Positions 36,333-49,747 of a stretch of 64,000 nt of DNA are shown piece after piece. Source of the stretch: Plecoglossus altivelis (Eukaryota; Chordata; Actinopteri; Osmeriformes; Plecoglossidae); contig BROE01000007.1 of the NCBI GenBank assembly GCA_036571765.1, forward strand, positions 6,922,090 through 6,986,089, read 5' to 3'. Numbering within the stretch: position 1 is the first letter of the stretch; the number at the start of each line of letters is the position of its first letter. The notes under the pieces were generated by a model. That model saw only the letters and a list, made by a program, of their open reading frames with translations. It was not told where the DNA came from and searched no databases. Made by a program: the position numbers and the translations under genes.

Positions 36333-36503
36333 CAGAGATATTACACCGCTGCAGAGATATTCCACTGCTGCAGAGATATTCCACTGCTGTAGAGATATTC
36401 CACTGCTGCAGAGATATTATACTGCTGCAGAGATATTCCACTGCTGTAGAGATATTCCACTGCTGTAGAGATATTCCACTGCTGCAGAGATATTATACTG
36501 CTG
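36333..36503. repeat. 19-bp minisatellite, 9 copies
   Basis: Nine head-to-tail copies of CAGAGATATTCCACTGCTG with two sites of variation (CAG/TAG at the start, TCCAC/TATAC/TACAC in the middle). The distribution of variants suggests duplication of a multi-unit block. Non-coding, between meiob and hs3st6. Confidence 0.95.
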
Positions 36504-39454
36504 CATGATGTCTTACATCCACCCAGCAATGAAACTTTGGCCTTCCTACATAATGATAACCTGCAGTCCTTCAGGGGCATGTTTAGGAGGGGGTTTCAGT
36601 GAGTTACACAGGAGCGTATTGTCTTTAATGTCCATCATAAAATACTGTTAGCGGTTTGTGTGTACGTGGGACAGAGACAGAGAGTCTGTATGTCTGTGTA
36701 CGTGTGTTAACATATGCTTATTTTCAAGTAGTGACCGTGAGAGACAGCAATTTGCATGGCGCTTTCAACCTTTTCTGCTCGTACAGAACTCCAGTTTGAA
36801 ATACAGCAACTGTCGGTGTAATGATAGCCAGAGACACCTCTCTCATGCATCATACATAGAGCAAAGAAAGCACAGCCGTAATTCTGTAACATGAAAGCCC
36901 ACTCTGCAGCTTGTCACCACCCGACAAGCCTTCACAATGCAACCTTTAGGTTTACCTCGACTGCGGCGGCTTCGGAAAAAGTTTTCTGCTCTGAGTTTGA
37001 CCTCAAACGTCTTAATTTTCTCAACAAAATGAGCCTTTGAAGTACGTTACTGAAATAAGTTTGGACACACATTTGTTCAATTATGCTTTCAGAAAACATC
37101 TGAAACAGAAGTTGTAGTTTCTCCATTGCACATGTTCCCCTGAACAAAGAGTCTATTTTACTCCAGAACCCCCTTGTCCCTGAAGAGGGTGAGATGTTGG
37201 ACAGTTCCACAGGATGATTACAATAGTGTCATTCAATAACCCAGTCACACAGTTTATACGCTGATTTGATACGGTACATATGTATGTGATATGTGGGTTA
37301 TTGATGTCTTTTGGTGACTGTCTGAGAGCTTCAACGCTGGGCGCTTTAGGTGGGTGTGAATGTAAACAAAAGAAGTGGACCCTTAAAATGTAATGACATG
37401 ACCATCATGGCCGCCATGGCCGTCTCCCACGGACCTCCCATCACGCCAAAAGCTGTGGTTTGCTATTTATGAACCAGGTTGTCCTCTTTCATCTAGGACA
37501 CGTCAGCAGAAATGTACATTTTATATTGAAGTGGTCTATGTGTGGAACCTAAATTACAACCAGAAACCACGTTGGTATGGCGATCAGAGTAGTTGTGTCT
37601 GAGCAACAGACAAGATACTGAAATTAGGCAAGAAAAGCAAGTGTACCTCACTTTGCGATCGACTGAAACAGAGAAATGGGCTTATTTCAAGGCTGTGAGT
37701 TGTCTGGCACAGACTCATCTATACTTTCAAGACCTCTAGGTCGTGTTATTTCCCTTTGGTGAAGTCAGCTGGCCAATTGTGAAACCAAATGCAGCTATTG
37801 GATGACAAGGGTTCGTTTTATAAATGTGACTCTGGGTCGATGCAGACTTGGACAGTTGTGAACTGTTAGTTCACAGCAGTCAGCAGTCTCTCTGCCACAC
37901 ATATGGTCCCCATCACATTCTGTTTCAGTCAAACCCTTCAAGAAGCATTAATAACAGTGCTGGTTTGGCTTTTAATAAAAAGGGAATGGAACCAATTATG
38001 GACTTATCCCAGTCATGTAAGGCATGAATATGGCTGGAGGCAGTTGGCAGTTGCCAGTGATGGAGAGATGACAGAGGGAGGAATGTCGCTCTGAGGAGAA
38101 GACAGACCTCGAGGAGTTAGCAGGCTTCCCCAGGGCTCTGGCCTGGGAAACAGAGAACACACACACAGCGTGTTGGGCATCTTAGCCCTGTAACCATCTG
38201 CATAGCCAAGCCAGGAACTGTACTGTACTGCCAGATAGCACAGAGTGGCAGGTTATTAGCAACAGCAACTCAAGTACATGAAACCACAGGTTTCCCGCTG
38301 GTTCAACAGGCTGAACGTCGCTGCTGGTTCCAGGTTATTTTAGGGTTAAATTTACATCCTCACTACGGGGGGTGCATCAAGGATGACATATTTGACAACA
38401 ATTCATTAGTGTCCTCTTGTTTGTGGGATACCAGACTCCTGAAAACTCTCAACAACCCACAGTCCCCTCCTACCCATGGGCAAGAGTTTGTGTTGTGTGC
38501 TCGTGGAAACTCTGCCTGGTATTTTTAACAGACAGTATTTTATAACACAGAGACACAGAGGACTGTCCATTTAGACATGGCAGATGCACAAGTCGGGGGC
38601 AGAGTGAGAGGATGTCAATGTCTGTGTGGGTGGGCAGAGGGAGTCCTCACCCTTAGAGTGACCCTCTTGTCTTTACATCAACACCAGGACAGCAGGGTGG
38701 GGGTGACAGGGTCGTGACAGGGTCGTCAGCCCCGCAGTGGTGGTGGTGATGGGAGGGTGTGTGGGTGGTGATGGAGGGACCGGGGGGGGGGTGTCTGAAG
38801 ACAAGCTACCCACTTCCTTCCAGACTGAATTACACATGGTCCCATATATGGTCTCAATAAGGCATCTCTACCAACACACTAGTGAAGATATCAATGGTCA
38901 AGTAGTCTATGTCCTATCACTTGTATGAATGTAGGTTCATATTGGGTGTTTTTTTCCATTTGAGTACTGACTTGAGTCTTTTGAGCATCTAGCTTCTCAT
39001 CAAGGCTTCATTAGACTGAACAGGCAGTGTTCTTATTAACTATTGGCTGTCTGCCTCATTGATTTCCATTGGGCTGCCACTGCCAGTTTAGGAGCTGATC
39101 AGCCCTGCTCTCTGCTGTCTGAAGCCGCAGCTGCTCTAAATGCATTGGCATGTCATCTCCAGTGAAGATGCATTTACATTGTAAAAAAGACACATTAACT
39201 TAGAAACAAGCTGTGGTGAATTAACACACACACGCGCACGCCCGCACACTCCTCCGCTGCATCTAGTCTTCTCAAGGCCAGTCCATCAATACCATATTAC
39301 CTGATCTTTTATCTGTTTATTGATCAGTGGGCCTGTTCATGTGTGGATTACGACATGTTCTATTACCAGTCAGCGTGTGTGGCAGAGAAACAGAGACACC
39401 ATAATACCTATTTTAGCTACCCTCCCCCTTCAATATGTGTGAAGTGCTTCTGTA

Positions 39455-39458
<4 letters not shown>

Positions 39459-39500
<42 letters not shown>

Positions 39501-39520
39501 TGTGTGTGTCTGTGTGTGTC
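39459..39520. repeat. (GT)n microsatellite
   Basis: GT run with CTGTGTGT interruptions at its right end. Confidence 0.95.
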
Positions 39521-40057
39521 TGAGGCAGATGCCTGGGTGGTTAAAGAGCAATAGTGACCAACGTGAATGACTATCATTACGTGGTTGTCATAGATACCAC
39601 CAGATATTGTTTGGTTTCTGCATTTGAAGAATGGTGGTGTCCAACATCTTTGATACCATCTGAGTGGCAGTTATGGTCCTTGGGATTAATAGCATACATA
39701 TATAATATGTTTTTCTTTCGTCAGTTTGCGGTTGGTTCCTAGTCTGTCCAGACCGTAATGTCAAACTGATGTATTGCCTGTAAAACAGAGCATCTGCCCC
39801 ACACTGACTTCATCCCCAAAATATGATCCCAGTTCAAAGAAAACGGTTTGAAGAGTATACAGGAGATGACGAATAGACTTCAATACTGGTTGTCTTGTCC
39901 TTTTCTTGAAATCACACATTTCTGAGGATGAGACTGGGAGAGAGAGGAGGCACAAGTTAAGGGAAGAGGGAGCGAGCAGAACAGAGCGTCTAATCCGTCA
40001 CGTCTTCTGTTCTCAGGCCGGCATCCTTCTTTCCAGAGATGATGACCTGACGCACAT

Positions 40058-40060
<3 letters not shown>

Positions 40061-40108
<48 letters not shown>
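40061..40108. repeat. (CA)n microsatellite
   Basis: Pure CA run of about 23 units. Confidence 0.97.
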
Positions 40109-40109
<1 letters not shown>

Positions 40110-40899
40110 TCCCTGCACTCTGGCACCTAATCCTGGGAGCCTGAGAGATACTGTTGTGTGTGACACGGTTCTTATTGAATACTGACATTAATCCCTGACC
40201 TCCTGCTGCCTCTCGGTAAAACAGCAGCCTGACAGGGAGGAGGGAGGCTAAGGGAGGTCGCTGGCGGCCCTGTGGGCTGGATGTAATGCCACGGCTAGCT
40301 CTTACCACATGTGGGAAGAGAGCAAACGAGGCTCTCCCACCAGGCCACAGGAAGTTGGACATTGTCTCAGAGCGTTAGGCACTAATCGGTGAAGATCATC
40401 TAGGAGTAGAGCTGACCCTTAGGCTAACCACAGCTTCACTCACCAACAAACCAGGAACAGTGAAGCCGAGGTTTGGCCAATGGAAACATTAGAACTGTGG
40501 TCAAATTGTTCATGACTGCAATAAAAAAGCATTTCTTTATACTCAATTTAAATCAATGATTGCTCTATGTTAAGGATTAGTGCCGCAGTCCCTGGGTAGT
40601 TTGTTAGAGTGGAATATACTGCAGAAGAGTAGAGGAAGGCATTACTTCAGTGTAATTTATAGGACTGCAGTCCACAGAGAGAGCTCCCCACTCACTCACT
40701 GAGACTCCCTGGACATCTGCTCCATGTGGACTGGGGTCTAATCCACCTTTTGGTGTTGAGGGTGGGGGGGCGGGGTGAGCTTGAGAGTGTGTGTGTGTTC
40801 TCTCTCTGGGGAAAGGAGGGGGCTGCGGTGTGTAGAGTACAGGTGGTGTGTGGATCTAGCAGAAACAGCAGTATAATAGCAGACGTGACATACACAAAG

Positions 40900-40937
<38 letters not shown>

Positions 40938-43751
40938 AAGCTAATGAGAACCATTGGGAAGTGAAGTCACTCAACCATTAGATAGAATATAGGACCCCGG
41001 AACAGGTATTGTCCTTTAAGTCTCACTTGGTTGCCCAAACACACACAAACACATACACACGTACACTCTGTCCCTCCCTTTCCTGTTCTGTCTGCCCGTA
41101 ATCCTTACATCCTTAAATGTGGCTAGAGTTCCACTGGGAGGGCAGAGGTCCTTAACATGCAGAGGCACTCAAAAACCTCCCCTAAGGTCAGAGGTCATCC
41201 ATAGATATCCACTCAGGGGTCAGGCTCATTAACTGCTAATAAGGTTTCATGAGGCCAAGCTGTCTTTTGGCATCTCACAATTTTTCTCTCCTTCTCCATC
41301 ATCATCTTTCTCTGAATGTTTCTTCATCTGCCTCACCCCCCCCCCTCTCTCTCTCTCTCTCCCCTCTCTCTCCCTCTCACTCTCTTCCCCCACGCTGTCC
41401 TTTCTTCTCTCTTATCGCAGTGTTGTTTGAGGAATCATCCCTCTATCATCATTACTAAACCACATCCTCCTCTTGACTCTGTTGATCCCGGTGGTGATCA
41501 TTCCCAGGAAGCTCCTCTCCCTGCGTTTGAAGTGGGCTGGCTCAAGGAAAAGGATCAAGGATGGGAGGAGAGGATGGAGGAAAGAGATGGAGGGAGGACA
41601 GGATGGAGAAAAGAGATGGAGGATAGACCAAGCTGAGTAAACGGCCTAATCAATGCAAGGGGTTTGGGGGACGACACGACAACAAAGTAAACACAGCAAG
41701 GACAGAAGGAACCTGTCAGTCTGATTGATAATGACAGCCCATGTTGACTAAGGGCTTTTGATCAGTTAATTATAAAGGCACATGGGTGCTAAATGTAAGC
41801 CTGCCAGTCTTCTAGTTGGAGGAGGAGAGAAAAAATGTTCCTCCCTTCTTCTTTCCTTTCTTCCTTCCTTCCTTCCTTCCTTTGGCCAGACCAAATGTTC
41901 TGTACTGTAATTAAAGACTGGCTCCTAGCTGAAAAGAAAGAAGCCTCATATTAGAGCTAGCGGGGGATGGAGATGTGTTTGGCATGTGCTCTGAAGGCAT
42001 GCTCTTCCACAGAGCCTTTGCCAGAAGCGTTGCCATTTTTTATGTACTCGTATTTAATTCGAAATGACTGTTGGCTTATGAAACACACAAGACTGTTGTG
42101 GCTTGATCAAGGTCCTTTATCCCAGTTTTGTATCAGATTATACTTTCAACTCTCTTCATTCAAAGGCCTATTCGTTTTTCTTCAGGTTGAGTGCACAATA
42201 GGTCACATGGTCCATGTTTGTAAAACTAAAACAAATTGAGATATGTGTTTATAGAATGTATTTATGATAGAGACAGGATGTGTAACATTTCCATTACGGT
42301 ACAAGATGAACATAAGTGTGTCCTTCTGACAGGAAACTTTCTCTGGTTCTGACCCTTCCTAACTAGGAGGTTAAAGGGCAACAGTTGTTACCAGGTCACA
42401 TGACTACCATTACATTACATACATAGTGATCCGTTCGTTAAACTGGGTTTCAGTGCGTTAAAAAGCCTCTGAAACATTTAAAATAATTATTAGGATACCA
42501 TTAAGTAACGATTAAAGGTCAACATGAAGGATCAACAGTCATGAGGGTGTCTGAAGGTAATATCCTCCAACATAATGATCAAACCTTGTACCATTTGTCT
42601 ATTCACAATTACAGTCCTCTGACATGATCCATCAGGCTAAATGAGTCCATTAGTGCCTATAACAGATCAGTCACTCTTGCTGTTTCTTCACCCCTTCCAT
42701 CTGATCTGAGAATAACCAGGGGAGAGTCAGGGTCAGGGGTTGGCTGGTGACCCAAAGATGGCATTTTCTCTCTCTAGCTCTCTTTCCATCTCTGTCTTTC
42801 TTTCCCTCTCTCTCCATGTGACCTCCGGGGGTCATCTGGGTCAGAGGAGACCCCCACTGAGAAGCCCCTACCCTGGCCTGGGCCAGAGGGCAGCTGGCCA
42901 AGTCACTTCAGGAGGACAAGTGTGAAGAGTGCAGAGAGCGTAGCAGCTTAATTGAAAGTAGAGAGGACCCATGTTTCCATGACAGGATCCAGTCAGAGAA
43001 GAGTACCAAGGTCACTAAGAAGACCAAGAAGGCATCACTGATCAGTAAAGTCATCTGAAATAACCAGAATGATTTTTTCCCTCTTTTGATTGGTCAGGCA
43101 TACATGAACAAGTTTTTCATATGCGATGCGAAACGAAAGTCTGTATTAGTCTTGTTCATTTATAGACATGAATAAAACATGAATAATATCACCCAGAGGA
43201 AATAACCTAACCTGGAGAGATAGTAGTTTCTGTTGCTAACCCCACTCCAACACCAATATTACACATCCTTCTCATGCACTTCTCCATAGAGTACTGCCAT
43301 CGATTCGACATGTATGAGTTATAAATCACCACTTAAATCTTTTTTTTTCTTTTTTTACAAATGTGTGATTGCGACCTCAGTGCGACCCAGAGCTAAATCA
43401 CCATGACACGGGACACGGTGCGCAGAAGCAAATATCCCTACGCCTATAAACTAACCAGGCAGGTATTGATCAGCCTTCTCCCTGAAGAGCAGTTCCCAGA
43501 GCTGGGCTTTGCAATATTAATGGCTCCTATAGAGTTGGGAAGAGTGACTGACAGGGTTCCTGGCCAATCCACTGTTAGTTTGTCAGTCCAGGCGGTCAGC
43601 AGTTTCTACCACAGAGGCCTGAGGGTCAGCAGCAGGGGTCAAGGGGCAACGATACCCATCCTTGGGCTCTCTAGTGACCTATGTGGATTGATTGCTTACA
43701 CATCAGAAAGCTTCCTCTCATCGGTAACTTCACATTTATCCCTGACGGCTG

Positions 43752-44466
43752 GCTCCCCCCCCCACACACACACACTTCTCACATACACCCACTCTCTCAC
43801 ATACACACACACACACACAGCTCTCTCTCACCACACTCTCTGTCTCACACACACTCTCTTACAACACACTCTCTCACATACACACATAACTCTACTCACT
43901 CACACACAACACTCTCTCTCACCACTTCTCACACACACACTCTCTCTCACATACACACTCTCTCACATACACATGACACACCCGCTCTCACACACACCAC
44001 ACACTCTCACGCAATACACTCACACACTCTCAAACGTACACACTCACACGACTGCTCACACATACACTCTCACAGACACACACTCTCAACACACACTCAC
44101 ACACTCTCACACATACTTCTCACACACACAAACACACACAAACACACACTCACACACACTCGATTGCTGAGCTGCGTGTTTAACCATTCATTTTGTCAAA
44201 TAGTGATACACAGACAACAATTGTTTTGGAATACAAATTGTTTAAGTCAGTATTTCACTTTCCAAATACAAAAGTAGATGATAAAACAGTAAACATTTTT
44301 GTTGTCTTATAAATAAACGTTCAAAATGTGTGGTCAGTAAGGACAGCTTATATGGGAAGTATGGAAACAAATGTCATAGGTATTATCCCCCCCCCACACA
44401 CACACACTCTCTCTCTCACACACACACTCTCTCACATACACACTCTCTCACATACACACACACACT

Positions 44467-44498
<32 letters not shown>

Positions 44499-45033
44499 CT
44501 CACACACTCTCTCTCTCACACACATTCTCTTACATACACACTCTCTCACATACACACATACTCTCTCTCTCACACACACACACACTCTCTCTCTCTCACA
44601 CACACTCTTTCTCACACACACACTCTCTCACATACACTCTCTCTCACATACACACGCACACTCTCTCACACACACACACTCTCACGCATACACTCACACA
44701 CTCTCAACTACACACTCACACACTCTAACACATACACTCTCACAGACACATACTCTCACACATACATTCTCACACACACAAACACACACAAACACACACT
44801 CACACACACTCATTGGCTGAGTTGTGTTTAACCATTCATTTTGTCAAATAGTGATACACAGACAACAATTGTTTTGGAATACAAATTGTTTAAGTCAGTA
44901 TTTCACTTTCCAAATACAAAAGTAGATGATAAAACAGTAAACATTTTTGTTGTCTTATAAATAAACGTTCAAAATGTGTGGTCAGTAAGGACAGCTTATA
45001 TGGGAAGTATGGAAACAAATGTCATAGGTATTA
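43752..45033. repeat. Tandem duplication, two units of about 640 bp
   Basis: Unit 1 spans about 43752-44387 and unit 2 about 44388-45033. Each begins with a C run, continues through a CA/CT array of about 400 bp, and ends with a unique segment of about 215 bp (44166-44386 and 44816-45033). The unique segments read identically for nearly 200 bases, from CAAATAGTGATACACAGACA to CATAGGTATTA; they differ mainly at their first few bases. Located about 600 bp downstream of the hs3st6 stop codon. Confidence 0.95.
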
Positions 45034-45637
45034 ATGACACATATCAGTAATATTAACAGTTCATATTAGCAGGATACTGGTAATGTAAATAATTGCACAT
45101 TTAGAGCACAACCATGGTTACAGTTTCGGTATAGTTGCATGTATATGAGTTCACCACACATCCCAGCACAGTATCAGTCTTGGTGCTTCAAAACATCAAT
45201 AACTTTCTCAAATGATCCTGAACATGAATGAACTGAATGAAGAGAACCTTTCATTAAAAAAGACCAGAGAGACAACAAGCTGAAAATGGATCCTGCTGAT
45301 TTCATTGTGCGTCAATATTCTCAGGGTTTCTCTTTATATATCTCTACTGTCATCTTTGACAAACAAAAACTTGTATACAGACTGTCAGTTTGTGGGTAAC
45401 TGCTGGTGATTCGACCTCTGGAAAGCTCAACAGCCCATGCCAGGACCTTCGCCTGCATTATTTTAAAGTATGACTCAGTCCAAGAAGGGAGAACAGAGAA
45501 CACGAACAGTCAACAACTCCCTCTGTCAGCCCAGTCAGTCAGTACGCACACAGCTCCACTAAGGCCTTTGACAGCTTAGGTACGGTCCATCCTGGCCCTG
45601 CCCCTGTCTCAGTGTGGCCTCAGGGTGACCATCTCTC

Positions 45638-48600
45638 TCAGTCCCAGCCGTAGTCCTGCCCCGTCATCTGGTAGAACTTGAGGTTGAAGGGCCTGTAGAA
45701 CTCCCTGAGCTTGAGGAGAACCTCGGTGGAGATCTGAGGGTGCGGCCGGCCTTTGGACTTCCCCAGACAGCGGGGCCTGCTGCTGCCCTCTGGCTTCTTC
45801 AGGCAGGGGAAGCCCTTGGTCTGGTTGAAGTAGAAGTGCTTGTCCGTCACCACCCGCTTCAGACCCAGGAAGTCCTGCACGCGGCCCATCTCACCGGCGG
45901 GGTCGCTGACCAGCCGCTCGCCGCTCACGAACAGGAAGCTGGAGAGGGGAAAGTAGTGCAACCAGGCTTCCAGGTGTTTGGCGTAGATGCCAATGCGCAC
46001 GGCGCTCCAGGAGGTGTCGATGATGCCCCAGGAGGAGTTCCTGAAGACCAGGCTCTGGAAGGAGGGCAGGCCGGGACATTTGGACAGTGTCTGGGTGTAG
46101 TCGGACACGGCGCGGGTCACGGGGTCACGGACCACGACAATCAGCTTGGTGTGCCGGCTCATGGAGAAGAGGCGACGAGGGGTTTCCCTGGTGACGAAGT
46201 AGCTGGGCGTCTTCTCCATAGTGATCTGGCCCTCCAGTGTGCGAGGCATCAGGCTCCTGGAGAGGAGAAGGTGGAAGGAGGAAGAGGAGAAGAAGGAGAA
46301 TAAAGAGGGGGAATAACGATGTGAAGAGAGCAGAGGAAAGATGGCAAAAAGACCACGGTGAGTCATAATTCGAGGCACACACACCAAGCAATGCTAACAA
46401 TTTACCAATTGCTAAGTTGCAAAGAGCAAACATCAGACCAGTCAACCAGTGCTGTGAAGTTGCATGGAGACAACAGAAGCCATGTGTTCCATATTAGGAA
46501 AGCCATGTTTCGATGTATGAACATTCCTTCAGCATCAGAGAGCTGAGAGATCCGACCCACAGATACCCAGGGCCTCCAATCAGCTGTTCACCCTTCTGAT
46601 TAGAGGCCACGGTACTGCAATCACACCAACACACACACACACACACACACATCTACATGTACACATCTACCGTACAACATGAGACTGTGATCAGAAGATG
46701 AGGAATCAAAAGCGCACGCACACACAACCACGTATGCTGCGCTGAAGGTCTTTAAGACACGACTCCAGGAAGCCCACAGAAAAGGAGGCAGTAATGACCA
46801 CAGAATAGTAATTTCCTCTCTACTTCTTGCACAGCATGTGGCTGGAACACAAGTTTGGGAAGTTAGGAAGAAAGTACGGTGGCTGTATAGAATGCTTATT
46901 CTTACTAACTAGAATCCCAGCAGTTACGTTCTAGGACACTTGAGCTCAGTAGAACCTCTGCAGTCCCGTTCGTTCTCTGTCATCGGTCCATTGCCTAATT
47001 CTTTTTCAATAGAAAATGTTTTTTTCCTTTTTTTATTTTGATCCTATGAAATTAAAACATCATGGTTGGATTATGGTTGGTGATCATGGGTATGGTTGGA
47101 AATCAAAGTGGAATGGTCAGACTCTTTCAAGATGTCCTGGTTAAATATCTCCTGGTCCTCTCTGGGGGCTGTGTTATTGAGGTCTGTTTAGCTGTGTGGT
47201 TGGTCTGTATCCTGCAGGGAGCTGTGTGGCGCCCAACCCTGTTTCTCTCTCCCCTCTCTCCTCTCCTCAAGCCTTAACCTGGTCCTCCAGTAGCAACACG
47301 ACACATGTAGTGACAGTAGAGAATACCATGTGTCACTCTTCCAGTAGAAAAACAAACGCTAATAAGTATTGTGATTAATGTGTGGGTTTGGGTGTGATAA
47401 TATTACTCCAAATGTTACTCCAAAATGAATCTAAAGTTGTTTACACACACAAACATACACAGACAGACGAACTCTGTTTAATTCTGGCCAATCAGTCTAA
47501 TGGGAGCCATGCTGCAGAGGCAGGAGTTACACTGACATCATGTTTACATTGGGAAACACTCTGGAACACTGGCCTGTAATCAAGAAACTCTCTGCCTGGA
47601 ACACCAACCCAGCAGGCAGGCCACACTGCTGGTGGTGGTGGTAGCGATGCTGAGGGGTGGTCTCAGGGGGAGAGAGAGGTTGAGAAAGGGAGGGAGAGAG
47701 GCAAGGCATTAGAGCCCCTCATTACCTGGTCATGAGCACCAGAACCTTATCACCCTCTCTTTCTCACACACAAGATGAAAGACACAGTTCCAGCTACAGA
47801 TTGACGTTTTGTTCTTGATGAGATTAGCACTAGCCACTACTGTTGTCGGTGTTCTTTCCACAGGAGGGGCTTGCCAAACTTACAGCTGCCACCCAAGGCC
47901 TCGAAACCTGCTGTTTGTTTTGATCACACCTTTAGCATAGCGGCCTGGCCTCTAGAGTGGCTGGAGCTGGGACACAGGTCAGGTAGTCCACAGATGTGTT
48001 GATCTCTCCAGCAGACATGTTGCTATCAGCACAGCTAGCAGGCTGACAGAGTGGGTGGCCTGGGTGCTGCTGAGAGCTGCAGTCGAACAGCTGCTGGTGT
48101 GTTTTTCGAAATACAAAGCTGTGTACTGAGTGTACCAGCGGGGGCCACAAGCCAGGTGAAAGGATCACAAAGTTACTGTTGGAGAGATAAAAACAAATAT
48201 TTGCTCAAAATGTTCCATCTCTGCTCTGATTGAAGGAGCTCACTTGGAAAGAGCCAAGCGTCAGTTGATGGCATGTGTGTGTGTGTGCTGTATAAAAGAG
48301 GCACCTGTAGGCACTGTAAACATAGAGGACGTTATCAGGGATCCACTGTGGTGTTAATTGCCTGAGTACACACACTGAGATCCAAACAGAGCTTTTAACA
48401 TTGTTTGTCCTCCCAGCGTTCTCTCTCTCTCTCTTTCTTTCTCTCTCTCTCTTTGTGTCTCACTTATTGACTCTCTCTCTGTCTCACTCACTTTCTCTCT
48501 CTGTGAATATCTCTCACACATAAACACACCCTGAAACGCACACATTGCAAAGAATGATGGATTTTTTCACTCTGTTTGTCCACCTATCTCCCTACTGTGT

Positions 48601-49711
48601 TATATACAGTGTGACCACTTGTATAAACACGACACTTTGGCTTTGATTTTTTTTATACAATCAGTTGAACGCACACACTCAAATCTCTCAAACCGTCTCA
48701 CCAACTTTTAACACTGCTGGACGCTTCCACATCTGGCAACAATAACACAGTGTGTGTTTGTGCACGCGTGTGTATGTGTGTGTGTGTGCGTGTGCATGTG
48801 TGTGTGTCTTCAGGTTTAGGAAGTGTTCCCCTGGTTCCCCATGTTCTGTGTGTTCAGTGTGTGTGGCTCTGGAGCTTTGGCCCAGGTCTGTGTTCTGTGT
48901 TGACTGGGCGACGGACCAGACCCCTCAGTGAGAGGATATGGTCTTCTCCACCCTGAAGGTCAGAGACAGATGGCGATGATTCCATGGGTGAGACCACCAT
49001 GACCACAGGGGTCTTGCAATTCAAGATGTCTTTCACATAGGGTTTCACTCCTTTTCACTCCTTCCTTTCTTTCCATCTATTTCTGTCACTACCTCGCAGT
49101 TTCTTCTCTTTCGCTCGCTCTCTCACTCTCTCTCTCTTCTATCTCATTCTTCTATCTCATTTACATATTCTACCTCAACAATGTCACATTCTCTGTCTGA
49201 TATGGGAAAAGGAAAATTCTGTAAATTGCACATGAGCCTATCCACCTGTAGATGGGACAAGAGCAGACAGGCAGAGCGGAAGAAGAGCTGAGGGCTGTGT
49301 GTGAGTGTGAGTGTGTGTGTGTGAGTGTGTGAGTGTGAATGTGTGTGTGTGTGTGATGCAAGCTGCCAGCTGTGTGTAGGTGTGCATGTGTATATGGTAT
49401 GGGTGTAATGATACACCCACCCTGTCTGAAGGACACACACCCCGCTGCCTGACGCCTCCATCAGTGGGCTGTGGGTTGCGTTCAGAGAAGAGGCTTACAT
49501 CAGGCAGGGAGGGGGGACAGTAGGAAAGGCCCCAGGAATCTGTCTACTAGAGGGAAAAAGTGAAGCTAACAGCTAATACTGACTAGAGCTGGCTCTGAGA
49601 GGCTGAGCAGTGGTCTCACAGTTTCCTCTGAGAGACAGTGCCGAACCCGGAGGTATAATGACAGTGTGTGTGTGTGTGAGTGTGGTGTGTGTGGGGTGTG
49701 TGTGTGTGTGT

Positions 49712-49747
<36 letters not shown>

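Larger units (their letters stand above)
33392..45637. other. 12-kb gene-free interval between meiob and hs3st6
   Basis: The first few hundred bases should include the meiob promoter/5' UTR (33392-33850). The rest shows no exon with homology I recognise. It contains simple repeats: GT near 34398-34480, GT at 39459-39520, CA at 40061-40108, CA at 40904-40932 and CTTC near 41858-41880. It also holds a 19-bp minisatellite at 36333-36503 and the duplicated block at 43752-45033. The last part (45034-45637) should be the hs3st6 3' UTR; I saw no canonical AATAAA there on the minus strand. Confidence 0.6.

Noticed and set aside
43403..44831. Long frames rich in histidine, threonine, serine and leucine
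   Set aside because: They follow the CA/CT arrays of the tandem duplication; codons are repeat-derived.
45740..46303. 187-codon plus-strand ORF
   Set aside because: It is the antisense shadow of the second hs3st6 exon, open because of that exon's high GC content.
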